A stretch of DNA of 64,000 nucleotides from Lachnospiraceae bacterium (GTDB taxonomy: Bacteria; Bacillota; Clostridia; Lachnospirales; Lachnospiraceae): contig CAJTCY010000024.1 of assembly GCA_910575075.1 (NCBI GenBank), positions 1 through 64,000 of the forward strand, given 5' to 3'. Within the stretch, counting starts at the first letter, position 1, and each line of letters begins with the position of its first letter. Below the pieces are notes generated by a model. It had not been told where the DNA came from. It saw only the letters and a program-made list of their open reading frames with translations, and did no database searches. Made by a program: the position numbers and the translations under genes. This document shows, one piece after another, positions 44,816 through 52,114 of this stretch.

Positions 44816-44844
44816 TTGACGCTGTTTTTTTCCTGGGATATAAT
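44816..44844 (+). promoter_or_regulatory. promoter of the 44968 methyltransferase gene
   Basis: TTGACG (44816-44821), 17-nt spacer, TATAAT (44839-44844). The short repeat element at 44865-44930 lies inside the resulting leader. Confidence 0.7.
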
Positions 44845-44864
44845 ATTTCAATATACTGACTTGA

Positions 44865-44930
44865 GTGTCAAAAGGTGGTGAAATAAAATGAGGTTGTCAA
44901 TTTATAAAACTGTCTTTTGATACCCGAATC
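44865..44930. mobile_element. short copy of the 24346-24659 repeat family
   Basis: GTGTCAAAAGGTGGTGAAAT and the following bases (44865-44902) match the reverse complement of the right end of the 24346 element at 33 of 38 positions. The far end CTTTTGATACCCGAATC (44914-44930) matches CTTTTGACACCCGAATC there. The internal part is missing, so only the two ends remain. Confidence 0.6.
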
Positions 44931-44967
44931 ATAAACGGAAAGAAATGTACAAGAAAGGACTACGCTG

Positions 44968-45828
44968 ATGTGGATTGCAGATAACTGGAAAGATTATGAA
45001 GTCATTGACTGTTCAAAAGGCGAGAAGCTGGAACGATGGTCAGAATATATATTAGTACGGCCAGACCCTCAGGTCATCTGGGACACCCCCAAAAAACACT
45101 CCGGATGGAGAGAGAAGAACGGGCATTATCACCGCAACAAAAAAGGAGGGGGAGAATGGGAATTTTTTGACCTCCCGCAGCAATGGGAAATCCATTATCA
45201 TTCTCTCACCTTCCACTTGAAGCCTTTCAGCTTCAAGCATACCGGATTATTCCCGGAACAGGCAGTAAACTGGGATTGGTTCGGTGAAAAGATACGTCAG
45301 GCAAAACGCCCAATTAAAGTGTTAAACCTATTTGCATATACCGGAGGGGCTACACTTGCTGCGGCCGCGGCAGGTGCCAGCGTCACTCATGTGGATGCCT
45401 CCAAAGGCATGGTAACCTGGGCGAAAGAAAACGCCGTTGCTTCTGGTCTTAGCGACGCTCCTATCCGATGGATCGTGGACGACTGCGTGAAATTCACAGA
45501 GCGGGAAATCCGTCGAAACAACCGCTATGATGCCATTATCATGGACCCTCCTTCTTATGGTAGAGGACCAAAAGGAGAAATCTGGAAGATCGAGGACGCC
45601 ATCTATCCCTTGGTGAAACTCTGTACCCAGCTCCTTTCAGATCATCCGTTATTTTTTCTGATCAATTCCTATACCACCGGGCTTCAGCCTGCCGTCCTTG
45701 CCTATATGCTGGGAACCGAACTCCGGGAGTTTAAGGGCGCTGTAGATGCTCAGGAGATCGGCCTTCCCGTTTCCTCAAACGGACTGGTACTGCCCTGCGG
45801 AGCCAGCGGCAGATGGGAAGCATCATAA
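44968..45828 (+). CDS. class I SAM-dependent methyltransferase (RlmI-like)
   Basis: 286 residues, AAAGGAC upstream. Rossmann methyltransferase with motif I VLNLFAYTGGATLAAAAAGA, the acidic VTHVDASKGMVTWAKENA, and the catalytic MDPPSYGRGPKGEIWKIEDA, as in RlmI/RlmK and Methyltrans_SAM proteins that methylate C5 of cytosine or N2 of guanine in 23S rRNA. The N-terminal PUA domain of RlmI is absent; instead there is a beta-rich segment with a poly-charged HYHRNKKGGGEWEF. Substrate is inferred. Convergent with the pyruvate kinase homologue, 13 nt apart. Confidence 0.85.
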   Translation: MWIADNWKDYEVIDCSKGEKLERWSEYILVRPDPQVIWDTPKKHSGWREKNGHYHRNKKGGGEWEFFDLPQQWEIHYHSLTFHLKPFSFKHTGLFPEQAVNWDWFGEKIRQAKRPIKVLNLFAYTGGATLAAAAAGASVTHVDASKGMVTWAKENAVASGLSDAPIRWIVDDCVKFTEREIRRNNRYDAIIMDPPSYGRGPKGEIWKIEDAIYPLVKLCTQLLSDHPLFFLINSYTTGLQPAVLAYMLGTELREFKGAVDAQEIGLPVSSNGLVLPCGASGRWEAS

Positions 45829-45841
45829 AAATAAGAGCAGT

Positions 45842-46870
45842 TTAAGTTATCCGCCTGCTTTCACCTTTAAAATACTTTTGTGCACTCTCCACTGTCCTGC
45901 AGAGGTACTTTACAGCTTCCGCAGGATAGCTGCCAGACGCCGTTTCTCCAGTCACCATCACACTGGAAGCCCCCTGAAAAACTGCTTGAAAAATATCCGA
46001 AACTTCTGCACGGGTAGGGACTTTGCTGTTCTCCATGGAGGCCAGCATCTGAGTTACCACCATGAAAGGCTTCCCTTCCTTCCTGCATACTTCTGCAATT
46101 TCTGCCTGCACTGCCGGAAGATCCCATAAAGGCATAGAATTGCCAAGATCCCCTCTGGCTATGACAATCTGATCCGCACAGGGCAAAAGTGATTTCAAAT
46201 TTCTCACCCCATCCATATTCTCTATTTTAGCAAATATCTCTAAGTCTTCTGCGCCTGCATCCGCCAGTTCCTGCTTCAGATTCTGTAAATCTCGGCAAGA
46301 CCGCACAAATGGCAGCATAACCCCTGTGACGCCGTGTTCTTTTGCCTCTCTGATATTTTTCCGGTCGGACTCTGTTAATGCAGGAAGCTCTAATTCCACC
46401 CCGGAAACCGCGATGCTCTTACGTGAACTAAGCACTCCTCCCCGCTGCACCTTACAGAAAATTTGTTCTGTGTCAGTTTCCTCCACAGTCAAGAGTATTT
46501 TACTGTCGTCCAGCAGCGCCTGCTGTTTTTCCTTCATCGCGAAGAAAAGCGGTGCTGGAATTGGCACTGTTCCTTCTTCAGAAGTCATATTCTCTTTATA
46601 AGGTTTTAATAAAATTTTCTCTTGCTCCCGTAATTCCAGGGGATATTCTAAAACGCCGACACGAAGCTCCGGTCCCTGTAAATCCACGAGAAGCCGCGGG
46701 CAAATACCCGCAGCTTCAGCCGCTTCTCTTATTTTCTCTGTCCATTCCCGGCAATTTGACAATTCTGTATGAGAAAGATTCAATCGTATTCCTGTCATAC
46801 CATGATAAAACATTTGTTTAAGAATTTCAACATCTGCACATGCCGGTCCAATCGTTCCATAAATATCCAT
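45842..46870 (-). CDS. pyruvate kinase homologue, short form
   Basis: 342 residues against 470-590 for usual pyruvate kinases. The barrel motifs are present: YGTIGPACADVEILKQMF, GIRLNLSHTE, VDLQGPELRVG, FAKIENMDG, VIARGDLGNSMPL, MVVTQMLASMENSKVPTRAE and VTGETASGSYP. The B domain is short and the C-terminal regulatory domain is missing; the protein ends just after the barrel. Some signature residues differ (NLSHT for NFSHG). It may be a catalytic single-unit enzyme, one with another phosphoryl substrate, or non-functional. The frame is clean, so it is not a recent pseudogene. Possibly made with the L,D-transpeptidase gene 21 nt upstream. Confidence 0.8.
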   Translation of the reverse strand: MDIYGTIGPACADVEILKQMFYHGMTGIRLNLSHTELSNCREWTEKIREAAEAAGICPRLLVDLQGPELRVGVLEYPLELREQEKILLKPYKENMTSEEGTVPIPAPLFFAMKEKQQALLDDSKILLTVEETDTEQIFCKVQRGGVLSSRKSIAVSGVELELPALTESDRKNIREAKEHGVTGVMLPFVRSCRDLQNLKQELADAGAEDLEIFAKIENMDGVRNLKSLLPCADQIVIARGDLGNSMPLWDLPAVQAEIAEVCRKEGKPFMVVTQMLASMENSKVPTRAEVSDIFQAVFQGASSVMVTGETASGSYPAEAVKYLCRTVESAQKYFKGESRRIT

Positions 46871-46891
46871 TTCCCATTCTCCCTGTTTGTC

Positions 46892-48469
46892 CTATTCTAC
46901 TGGCGGCTGCCCTTCTGCTCCCGGCTGCTGAGCCTCTGGCTGCCCTTCTGCTCCCGGCTGCTGCTGAGCCTCTGGCTGTCCCTCTTCCTTTGCTTGTCCT
47001 TCTAAAGCTTTTTTCTCTGGATCCACATAAGAAAATGCATTGGAAATCTTGGCATTTTCTGCCGAAAGTTCCACTTTTTCACGATAAAAAGCAATTACTG
47101 GTGTCCCCACCTTAATGGTCTCATATATTTTCTGCGCTACCTCCAGGGGTGCGTTGATACAGCCATGGGAACCACTGCTCTTATAAATCTCTCCGCCGAA
47201 TTTTCCATTCCTCCAGGAAGCATCGTGAATGCCTACATTATAGGCAAAGGGCATAAAATAGGTGACATCGGACTCATAGTCTTCCCCTTTTAACACTGCC
47301 GGACTGTCCTTATACACAATTTTAAACACCCCGTCTGGAGAACCATTATTCTTGCTGATATTGCCTGTGACAATGTCGCTTTCAACCACAAGCTGTCCAT
47401 TCTCATAATACCACAGATGCTGTTTTGTATAGTCAATCTCCACATAAGTATTTCCGATATCATCTTTTCCCTCCACAAAGGGACGCTGAGAATACATTGG
47501 CTCTCTGCTTACTGGCTGCCCGGCTTCTAAATCCGCTATTAACTGCTCTGCCTCTTTGGGTTTGTTGACAATCCAGCCATAATCGCCGCCGCCAATTTCC
47601 ACGGTGTCGCCAGAAGACGTTTTAAACGAACGCACATCTGCATATGTATTGTATTTGCTGGCAAGAGCCTGAACATATGCCTCAATTTTCTCTGCATTTA
47701 GCGAAACGGAAAATCCTTCCACTTCAAGAAATTCACGGATCTGTTTCTTATCAAGTTTTTCTTCATAATCCTTGATTTCATAATTTATCTCAGCATTTTC
47801 ATAGCTGTTAATCCGATCCATTACCTGTGTAATTTCTTTGCTCTCGCTGGTATATTCAGGTTTTACATAATCTTCGTCTGTAAGCTCCACAGAGGAATCC
47901 CCTGCAGATACTGCCTGCCGCACCTTGGCAAGAACATTCTCATATATCATCTGGTTTCCCGGAACCTCCGGTTCTATGTAATAACCATCCTCTCCCAATT
48001 CTATCCGGGCGCTTACCGGCTCCGTAATATTTTCTTTCCGAAAGCAGTCCAGCGCAGACACTGCCTTGGAGATCAGCTCTTCTTTATACTCCATTGTAAT
48101 TGGAACATCCGCTTCCACAGGATGGAACAGTTTTACAGGCCACTGAAACGGCTCCTGTGCCTTTAATAATTTTTCCACAGAACCATCCGGTACATAACTG
48201 CAGTCAATATCTGCCCCGTAGATATGGTGCTTTTCTCCATCTCTGTCGAAAACAGTCAGAAGATAATCTTCCACACCATCTCCAACCTTTCCCTCGGCAC
48301 TGGATAAATCCATGCCTCCTACTTTCCAGCCATTGATTTTGGTCCGGAAGAAAAAATGGCTGCTGAAATAATATCCCATAAAAAGGTACGCTGCCGCCAA
48401 TAGCGAAATTACTCCCAGCACACTTGCTATCATAATTTTCTGTTTTCTTCTCTGTTTTCTTCTTCGCAT
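46892..48469 (-). CDS. L,D-transpeptidase with peptidoglycan-binding domain
   Basis: 525 residues from the ATG at 48469 (GAGG seven bases upstream; the ATG two codons earlier overlaps the signal). Basic N-terminus and one transmembrane anchor (IMIASVLGVISLLAAAYLFM). PG-binding-type domains at about 40-330 and the YkuD catalytic domain at about 345-480, with HDASWRNGKFGG and SSGSHGCINAP (nucleophile Cys437). It forms 3-3 cross-links or anchors proteins in the wall outside the membrane. The tail is a Gln/Pro/Glu tandem repeat of variable type. Confidence 0.92.
   Translation of the reverse strand: MRRRKQRRKQKIMIASVLGVISLLAAAYLFMGYYFSSHFFFRTKINGWKVGGMDLSSAEGKVGDGVEDYLLTVFDRDGEKHHIYGADIDCSYVPDGSVEKLLKAQEPFQWPVKLFHPVEADVPITMEYKEELISKAVSALDCFRKENITEPVSARIELGEDGYYIEPEVPGNQMIYENVLAKVRQAVSAGDSSVELTDEDYVKPEYTSESKEITQVMDRINSYENAEINYEIKDYEEKLDKKQIREFLEVEGFSVSLNAEKIEAYVQALASKYNTYADVRSFKTSSGDTVEIGGGDYGWIVNKPKEAEQLIADLEAGQPVSREPMYSQRPFVEGKDDIGNTYVEIDYTKQHLWYYENGQLVVESDIVTGNISKNNGSPDGVFKIVYKDSPAVLKGEDYESDVTYFMPFAYNVGIHDASWRNGKFGGEIYKSSGSHGCINAPLEVAQKIYETIKVGTPVIAFYREKVELSAENAKISNAFSYVDPEKKALEGQAKEEGQPEAQQQPGAEGQPEAQQPGAEGQPPVE
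46895..46984 (-). repeat. in-frame tandem repeat at the transpeptidase C-terminus
   Basis: Units EGQPEAQQQPGA, EGQPEAQQPGA and a partial EGQPPVE; at DNA level the unit is 33-36 bp. One unit differs by a single CAG-type codon, the mark of slippage. Confidence 0.8.
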
Positions 48470-48513
48470 ATCCATACCTCAATTCCCGTATTTGCCTGAA
48501 CCTTCTTCCAGAT

Positions 48514-48909
48514 TTATTCCTGTTTGGATATATACAGCATAAATTCCTCCAGTTCTCCTTGTTTCCCAAATCTCCTGGGATAGATAGACACAGACACTTC
48601 CTGCATCTCTCCCTGCACATTTCTTACATAAGACCCTGTCACTTTGTCCCGCCCCTTCCTGAATGCCCTCTGAAGGGATTCCAGTGAAAGCAGCCGAAAG
48701 CAGAACTCCTGATCATTGGCTGCCACTTTTTCTTTGATCACAAGCTGAAGCATTTTCTCATATCTGCTGATGCTGTAATCATCCCGCAGGATCTCCGCCA
48801 GCCTTTTCTCTTCTTCCGGTCCTTTCAAAATATTACATTTATCTGGCGCAAGGCTCACCAGGGTTATCTTATAGTATTCTTTTCCCTGAAGGTCATCCTT
48901 TAATCTCAT
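48514..48909 (-). CDS. hypothetical PAS-like protein
   Basis: 131 residues, GAGGAAAC upstream. The second half (FCFRLLSLESLQRAFRKGRD, then GSYVRNVQGEMQEVSVSIYP and FMLYIS) follows the strand pattern of PAS domains seen before GGDEF modules in Clostridia. The GGDEF or other output domain is absent and there are no membrane segments. A stand-alone sensor or the remnant of a larger signalling protein are both possible. It sits 38 nt upstream of the L,D-transpeptidase gene on the same strand, so the two may be co-expressed. Confidence 0.6.
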   Translation of the reverse strand: MRLKDDLQGKEYYKITLVSLAPDKCNILKGPEEEKRLAEILRDDYSISRYEKMLQLVIKEKVAANDQEFCFRLLSLESLQRAFRKGRDKVTGSYVRNVQGEMQEVSVSIYPRRFGKQGELEEFMLYISKQE

Positions 48910-49012
48910 ATTTTAGTTTCCTCTTCTATTTTATCTCCTACAGGCAGCAAAAAATTTGTAATTTTGCAAATATTTTCTTATTCTTTTCTTAAGCTTTCCC
49001 ACAATTTTGGTT

Positions 49013-49534
49013 TTATTCTCCATACAGGCATATCTTCCCCTGCCTTCTGCTCATCTGTACATCAATCAGCCTCTGATTTTCAGAACCTCGAAACTGCAGG
49101 GAGATGTTTTTTCGTTCCTGTACAAACTCTCCGTCTACCAATACGTCAATCAGAGACAGCATTTCATCTGTAACTTCACATCGAGCACGGCTATCCTCCC
49201 ACAGTTCCTGGTCCAGCAGATATCCCGTATAACACCAAATCGTTTTGTGGGGATATCTCTCTTTTACTTTTCTGAGAAATGGAAGCAGAGCACGCTGATT
49301 GGAAGGTTCAAAAGGTTCTCCGCCCAGCAGAGTCAATCCAGCAATATGCTCCGGGCACAGCAGTTCCAGCAATTCTTCTTCTATATTAATAGTAAATTCC
49401 TGTCCATATGAAAAATCCCATGTTTCTGAGTTAAAGCAGCCTCTGCAATGGTGGCTGCATCCTGACACAAACAAAGAAACTCTTACACCTGGTCCATTGG
49501 CTACGTCTGTGCGTTTTATTTGTCCGTAATTCAT
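49013..49534 (-). CDS. nrdG: anaerobic ribonucleotide reductase activating protein
   Basis: 173 residues from the ATG at 49534, sharing one base with the nrdD stop. Radical-SAM cluster CSHHCRGCFN, then LTLLGGEPFEPSNQRALLPF and the GYLLDQELW region. It transfers an electron to SAM to create the glycyl radical on NrdD. Coupled to nrdD and controlled by the same promoter and NrdR boxes. Confidence 0.95.
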   Translation of the reverse strand: MNYGQIKRTDVANGPGVRVSLFVSGCSHHCRGCFNSETWDFSYGQEFTINIEEELLELLCPEHIAGLTLLGGEPFEPSNQRALLPFLRKVKERYPHKTIWCYTGYLLDQELWEDSRARCEVTDEMLSLIDVLVDGEFVQERKNISLQFRGSENQRLIDVQMSRRQGKICLYGE

Positions 49535-51696
49535 CACAAATGCAATACCCTTTCCTGAATTTCCTGTGTTCTTCCCTGATTCCAGAACTGTGTGCCAATA
49601 TAACCGCAGGTTCTGCGGGCAACATTCATCTTATCTTCATCCCGATTCTGGCAATTGGGGCATTCCCACACCAGCTTGCCATGCTGGTCAGAAACAATCT
49701 TAATTTCTCCTTCATAACCGCATACCTGGCAGTAATCGCTCTTCGTATTCAATTCTCCGTACATAATATTCTCATATATATGCTGCATGACTGCCAGAAC
49801 TGCGTCAATATTGTTCTGCATATTGGGCACCTCCACATAACTGACCGCCCCGCCTGGAGATAATTTCTGAAACTTCGCCTCAAAAGTCAATTTATGAAAG
49901 GCATCAATTTCTTCTGTCACATGAATGTGATAGCTGTTTGTAATATAATTCCGGTCTGTCACACCGTCAATCACTCCAAAGCGCCGCTGCAGGCATTTTG
50001 CAAACTTGTATGTGGTAGATTCTAACGGTGTGCCGTAGAGGCTGAAAGCAATATCTGTCTCGTCTGCCCATTTCTTACATGCCTGATTCATATATTCCAT
50101 TACTTCCAAAGCAAAAGGAGTGGCTGCCGGGTCCGTATGCGACTTTCCCGTCATATAACGGACGCATTCGCAGAGGCCGGCATATCCCAGAGAAATCGTA
50201 GAATATCCATGATACAAAAGCTTATCTATCACTTCTCCTTTTTTCAGCCGTGCCAGCGCACCATACTGCCACAAAATAGGAGCAACATCTGACGGAGTCC
50301 CTTTCAGCCTTTCATGGCGAAGCATCAATGCCTCTTTACACAGTTCCAGCCGTTCCTTAAATATTTCCCAGAATCTGTCCATATCTCTTTCAGAAGAACA
50401 GGCAATATCCACCAGATTCAGCGTAACCACGCCCTGATTAAATCTGCCGTAAAATTTGGGCTGATTCTCTTCGTCCCGGTATACTGTCAGGAAAGAACGG
50501 CAGCCCATACAGGGATAGCAGTTTCCTTCTTTGTTTTCTTTCATAACTTTCTCAGAAATGTAATCCGGCACCATACGTTTTGCGGTGCATTTTGCCGCCA
50601 GTCTGGTCAGCTCCCAGTAGCGGCTTCCTTCTCGAATGTTATTTTCTCCCAAAACATAGATAAGTTTGGGAAACGCTGGTGTGATATAAACGCCTTTCTC
50701 ATTCTTGACCCCCTGCATTCTCTGCAGCAGCATTTCTTTAATAACCATAGCAAGATCATCCCGGACACGTCCGTCCTCCACCTCGTTCAGGTACATAAAC
50801 ACTGTCACAAAGGGAGCCTGTCCATTGGTAGTCATCAGCGTAATCACCTGATATTGTATCATCTGAACGCCTCTGCGGATCTCTTCCTTAACCCTCATTT
50901 CCGCTACTTCATTGATTTTCTCTTCTGCCATAGGCAGGCCTGCCGCAATAAATTCCCGCCGCACCACCTTCCTCAGCTTCTGACGGCTAACATCCACAAA
51001 AGGAGCCAGATGGGAAAGAGTAATGCTCTGCCCGCCGTACTGTGAACTCGCAATCTGCGCGATCGCCTGGGTTGCCACATTACAAGCGGTAGAAAAGCTC
51101 TTAGGACGTTCAATCATGGTTTCACTGATTACTGTCCCATTCTGCAGCATATCTTCCAGATTTACCAGACAGCAATTGTGCATATGCTGCGCAAAGTAGT
51201 CTGCATCATGAAAATGAATGATTCCATCCTCATGGGCACGGACAATTTTTTCTGGCAGTAAAAATCTTCTGGTGATATCCTTACTGACTTCACCAGCCAT
51301 ATAATCTCTCTGAACACTGTTTACAATTGGATTTTTATTGGAATTTTCCTGTTTAATCTCTTCATTGTTGCATTCAATCAAACTTAAAATCTGCTGATCC
51401 GTAGAATTCGATTTTCTGACCAGGGCACGTTTGTAGCGATATGTTATGTATTTTCTTGCTACCTCAAACGCCCTGTAACTCATAATTTCATTTTCCACCA
51501 TGTCCTGAATCTCTTCTACATTATAGATACGTTCCATGGTTCCGCAGATTTCTGAAATCCTCTGCGCAATTGCTTCTATCTGTTCCTCTGACAGCCTGTC
51601 ATTCTCTGCCACTTCCTGATTTGCCTTTGCAACCGCGTCTACAATCTTACTTTTATCGAATCCTGCCTCTTTGCCGCTTCTTTTGATAATTTTCAT
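49534..51696 (-). CDS. nrdD: anaerobic ribonucleoside-triphosphate reductase
   Basis: 720 residues, GGAGGAG upstream. N-terminal ATP-cone (MKIIKRSGKEAGFDKSKIVD onwards, about 1-90) for allosteric control; catalytic barrel with FHDADYFAQHMHNC and NCYPCMGCRS; C-terminal zinc site CQVCGYEGEI...CPNC; and the glycyl radical loop RRTCGYIGTQFW (Gly698). It reduces NTPs to dNTPs without oxygen, in keeping with an anaerobe. A NrdR box pair precedes it. Confidence 0.96.
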   Translation of the reverse strand: MKIIKRSGKEAGFDKSKIVDAVAKANQEVAENDRLSEEQIEAIAQRISEICGTMERIYNVEEIQDMVENEIMSYRAFEVARKYITYRYKRALVRKSNSTDQQILSLIECNNEEIKQENSNKNPIVNSVQRDYMAGEVSKDITRRFLLPEKIVRAHEDGIIHFHDADYFAQHMHNCCLVNLEDMLQNGTVISETMIERPKSFSTACNVATQAIAQIASSQYGGQSITLSHLAPFVDVSRQKLRKVVRREFIAAGLPMAEEKINEVAEMRVKEEIRRGVQMIQYQVITLMTTNGQAPFVTVFMYLNEVEDGRVRDDLAMVIKEMLLQRMQGVKNEKGVYITPAFPKLIYVLGENNIREGSRYWELTRLAAKCTAKRMVPDYISEKVMKENKEGNCYPCMGCRSFLTVYRDEENQPKFYGRFNQGVVTLNLVDIACSSERDMDRFWEIFKERLELCKEALMLRHERLKGTPSDVAPILWQYGALARLKKGEVIDKLLYHGYSTISLGYAGLCECVRYMTGKSHTDPAATPFALEVMEYMNQACKKWADETDIAFSLYGTPLESTTYKFAKCLQRRFGVIDGVTDRNYITNSYHIHVTEEIDAFHKLTFEAKFQKLSPGGAVSYVEVPNMQNNIDAVLAVMQHIYENIMYGELNTKSDYCQVCGYEGEIKIVSDQHGKLVWECPNCQNRDEDKMNVARRTCGYIGTQFWNQGRTQEIQERVLHL

Positions 51697-51712
51697 GATG
51701 TCTCCTCCGAAA

Positions 51713-51759
51713 TAACTAAATATAGTGTTATTCCACTCTTACCATACTATATGTGCCCA
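51713..51759 (-). promoter_or_regulatory. NrdR box pair upstream of nrdDG
   Basis: TAACTAAATATAGTGT (51713-51728) fits 13 of 16 positions of the NrdR box acaCwAtATaTwGtgt. A weaker box ATACTATATGTGCCCA begins exactly 31 bp on (51744). Paired boxes at this spacing are the NrdR hallmark; binding blocks transcription when dATP is high. Confidence 0.65.
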
Positions 51760-51762
51760 ACT

Positions 51763-51791
51763 ATTATATTATTATCCTTCCAAAAAAGCAA
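51763..51791 (-). promoter_or_regulatory. nrdDG promoter
   Basis: Minus strand TTGCTT (51786-51791), 17-nt spacer, TATAAT (51763-51768); the NrdR boxes lie across the start site. Confidence 0.6.
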
Positions 51792-51867
51792 GATGAAAAA
51801 TATATTTTTCTGTCGGGTAACAACATATTACTTGGGTTTTCACAATTTTTTGATTTTTTTGATTTTA

Positions 51868-52000
51868 TAGTACCAAAAGGTTTCCAGTACAAAGTGATGG
51901 AAACACTTTGCACAGAAAAGTGCTATGGAAAGCTAGCTTTTCAGACACTTTTTGTGCAAGATGTCTATGCTGCTAAAAGCAGCAAGACCTTTTGGTACTA
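51868..52000. repeat. 133-bp element with 14-bp perfect terminal inverted repeats
   Basis: TAGTACCAAAAGGT (51868-51881) and ACCTTTTGGTACTA (51987-52000) bound an AT-rich segment that can fold further (TTGCACA-AAAAGTG against CACTTTTTGTGCAA; GCTGCT/AGCAGC near the right end). No gene is present. MITE-like, or a structured transcript in the nrdD/52115 intergenic region. The rest of 51792-52048 shows nothing I can name. Confidence 0.6.
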
Positions 52001-52048
52001 AAATAGCGGATGTTGTTAAAAATGGGGAAACTAAAAAACATATTATTC

Positions 52049-52077
52049 TTGCATCTCTGTTAAAAAGGGATTATGAT
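52049..52077 (+). promoter_or_regulatory. promoter of the Ig-like/NlpC-P60 gene
   Basis: TTGCAT (52049-52054), 17-nt spacer, TATGAT (52072-52077); start near 52084, GGAGG at 52100-52104. Confidence 0.55.
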
Positions 52078-52114
52078 AGATATAAATCTATTTTTACACA
52101 GGAGGCATATACAA

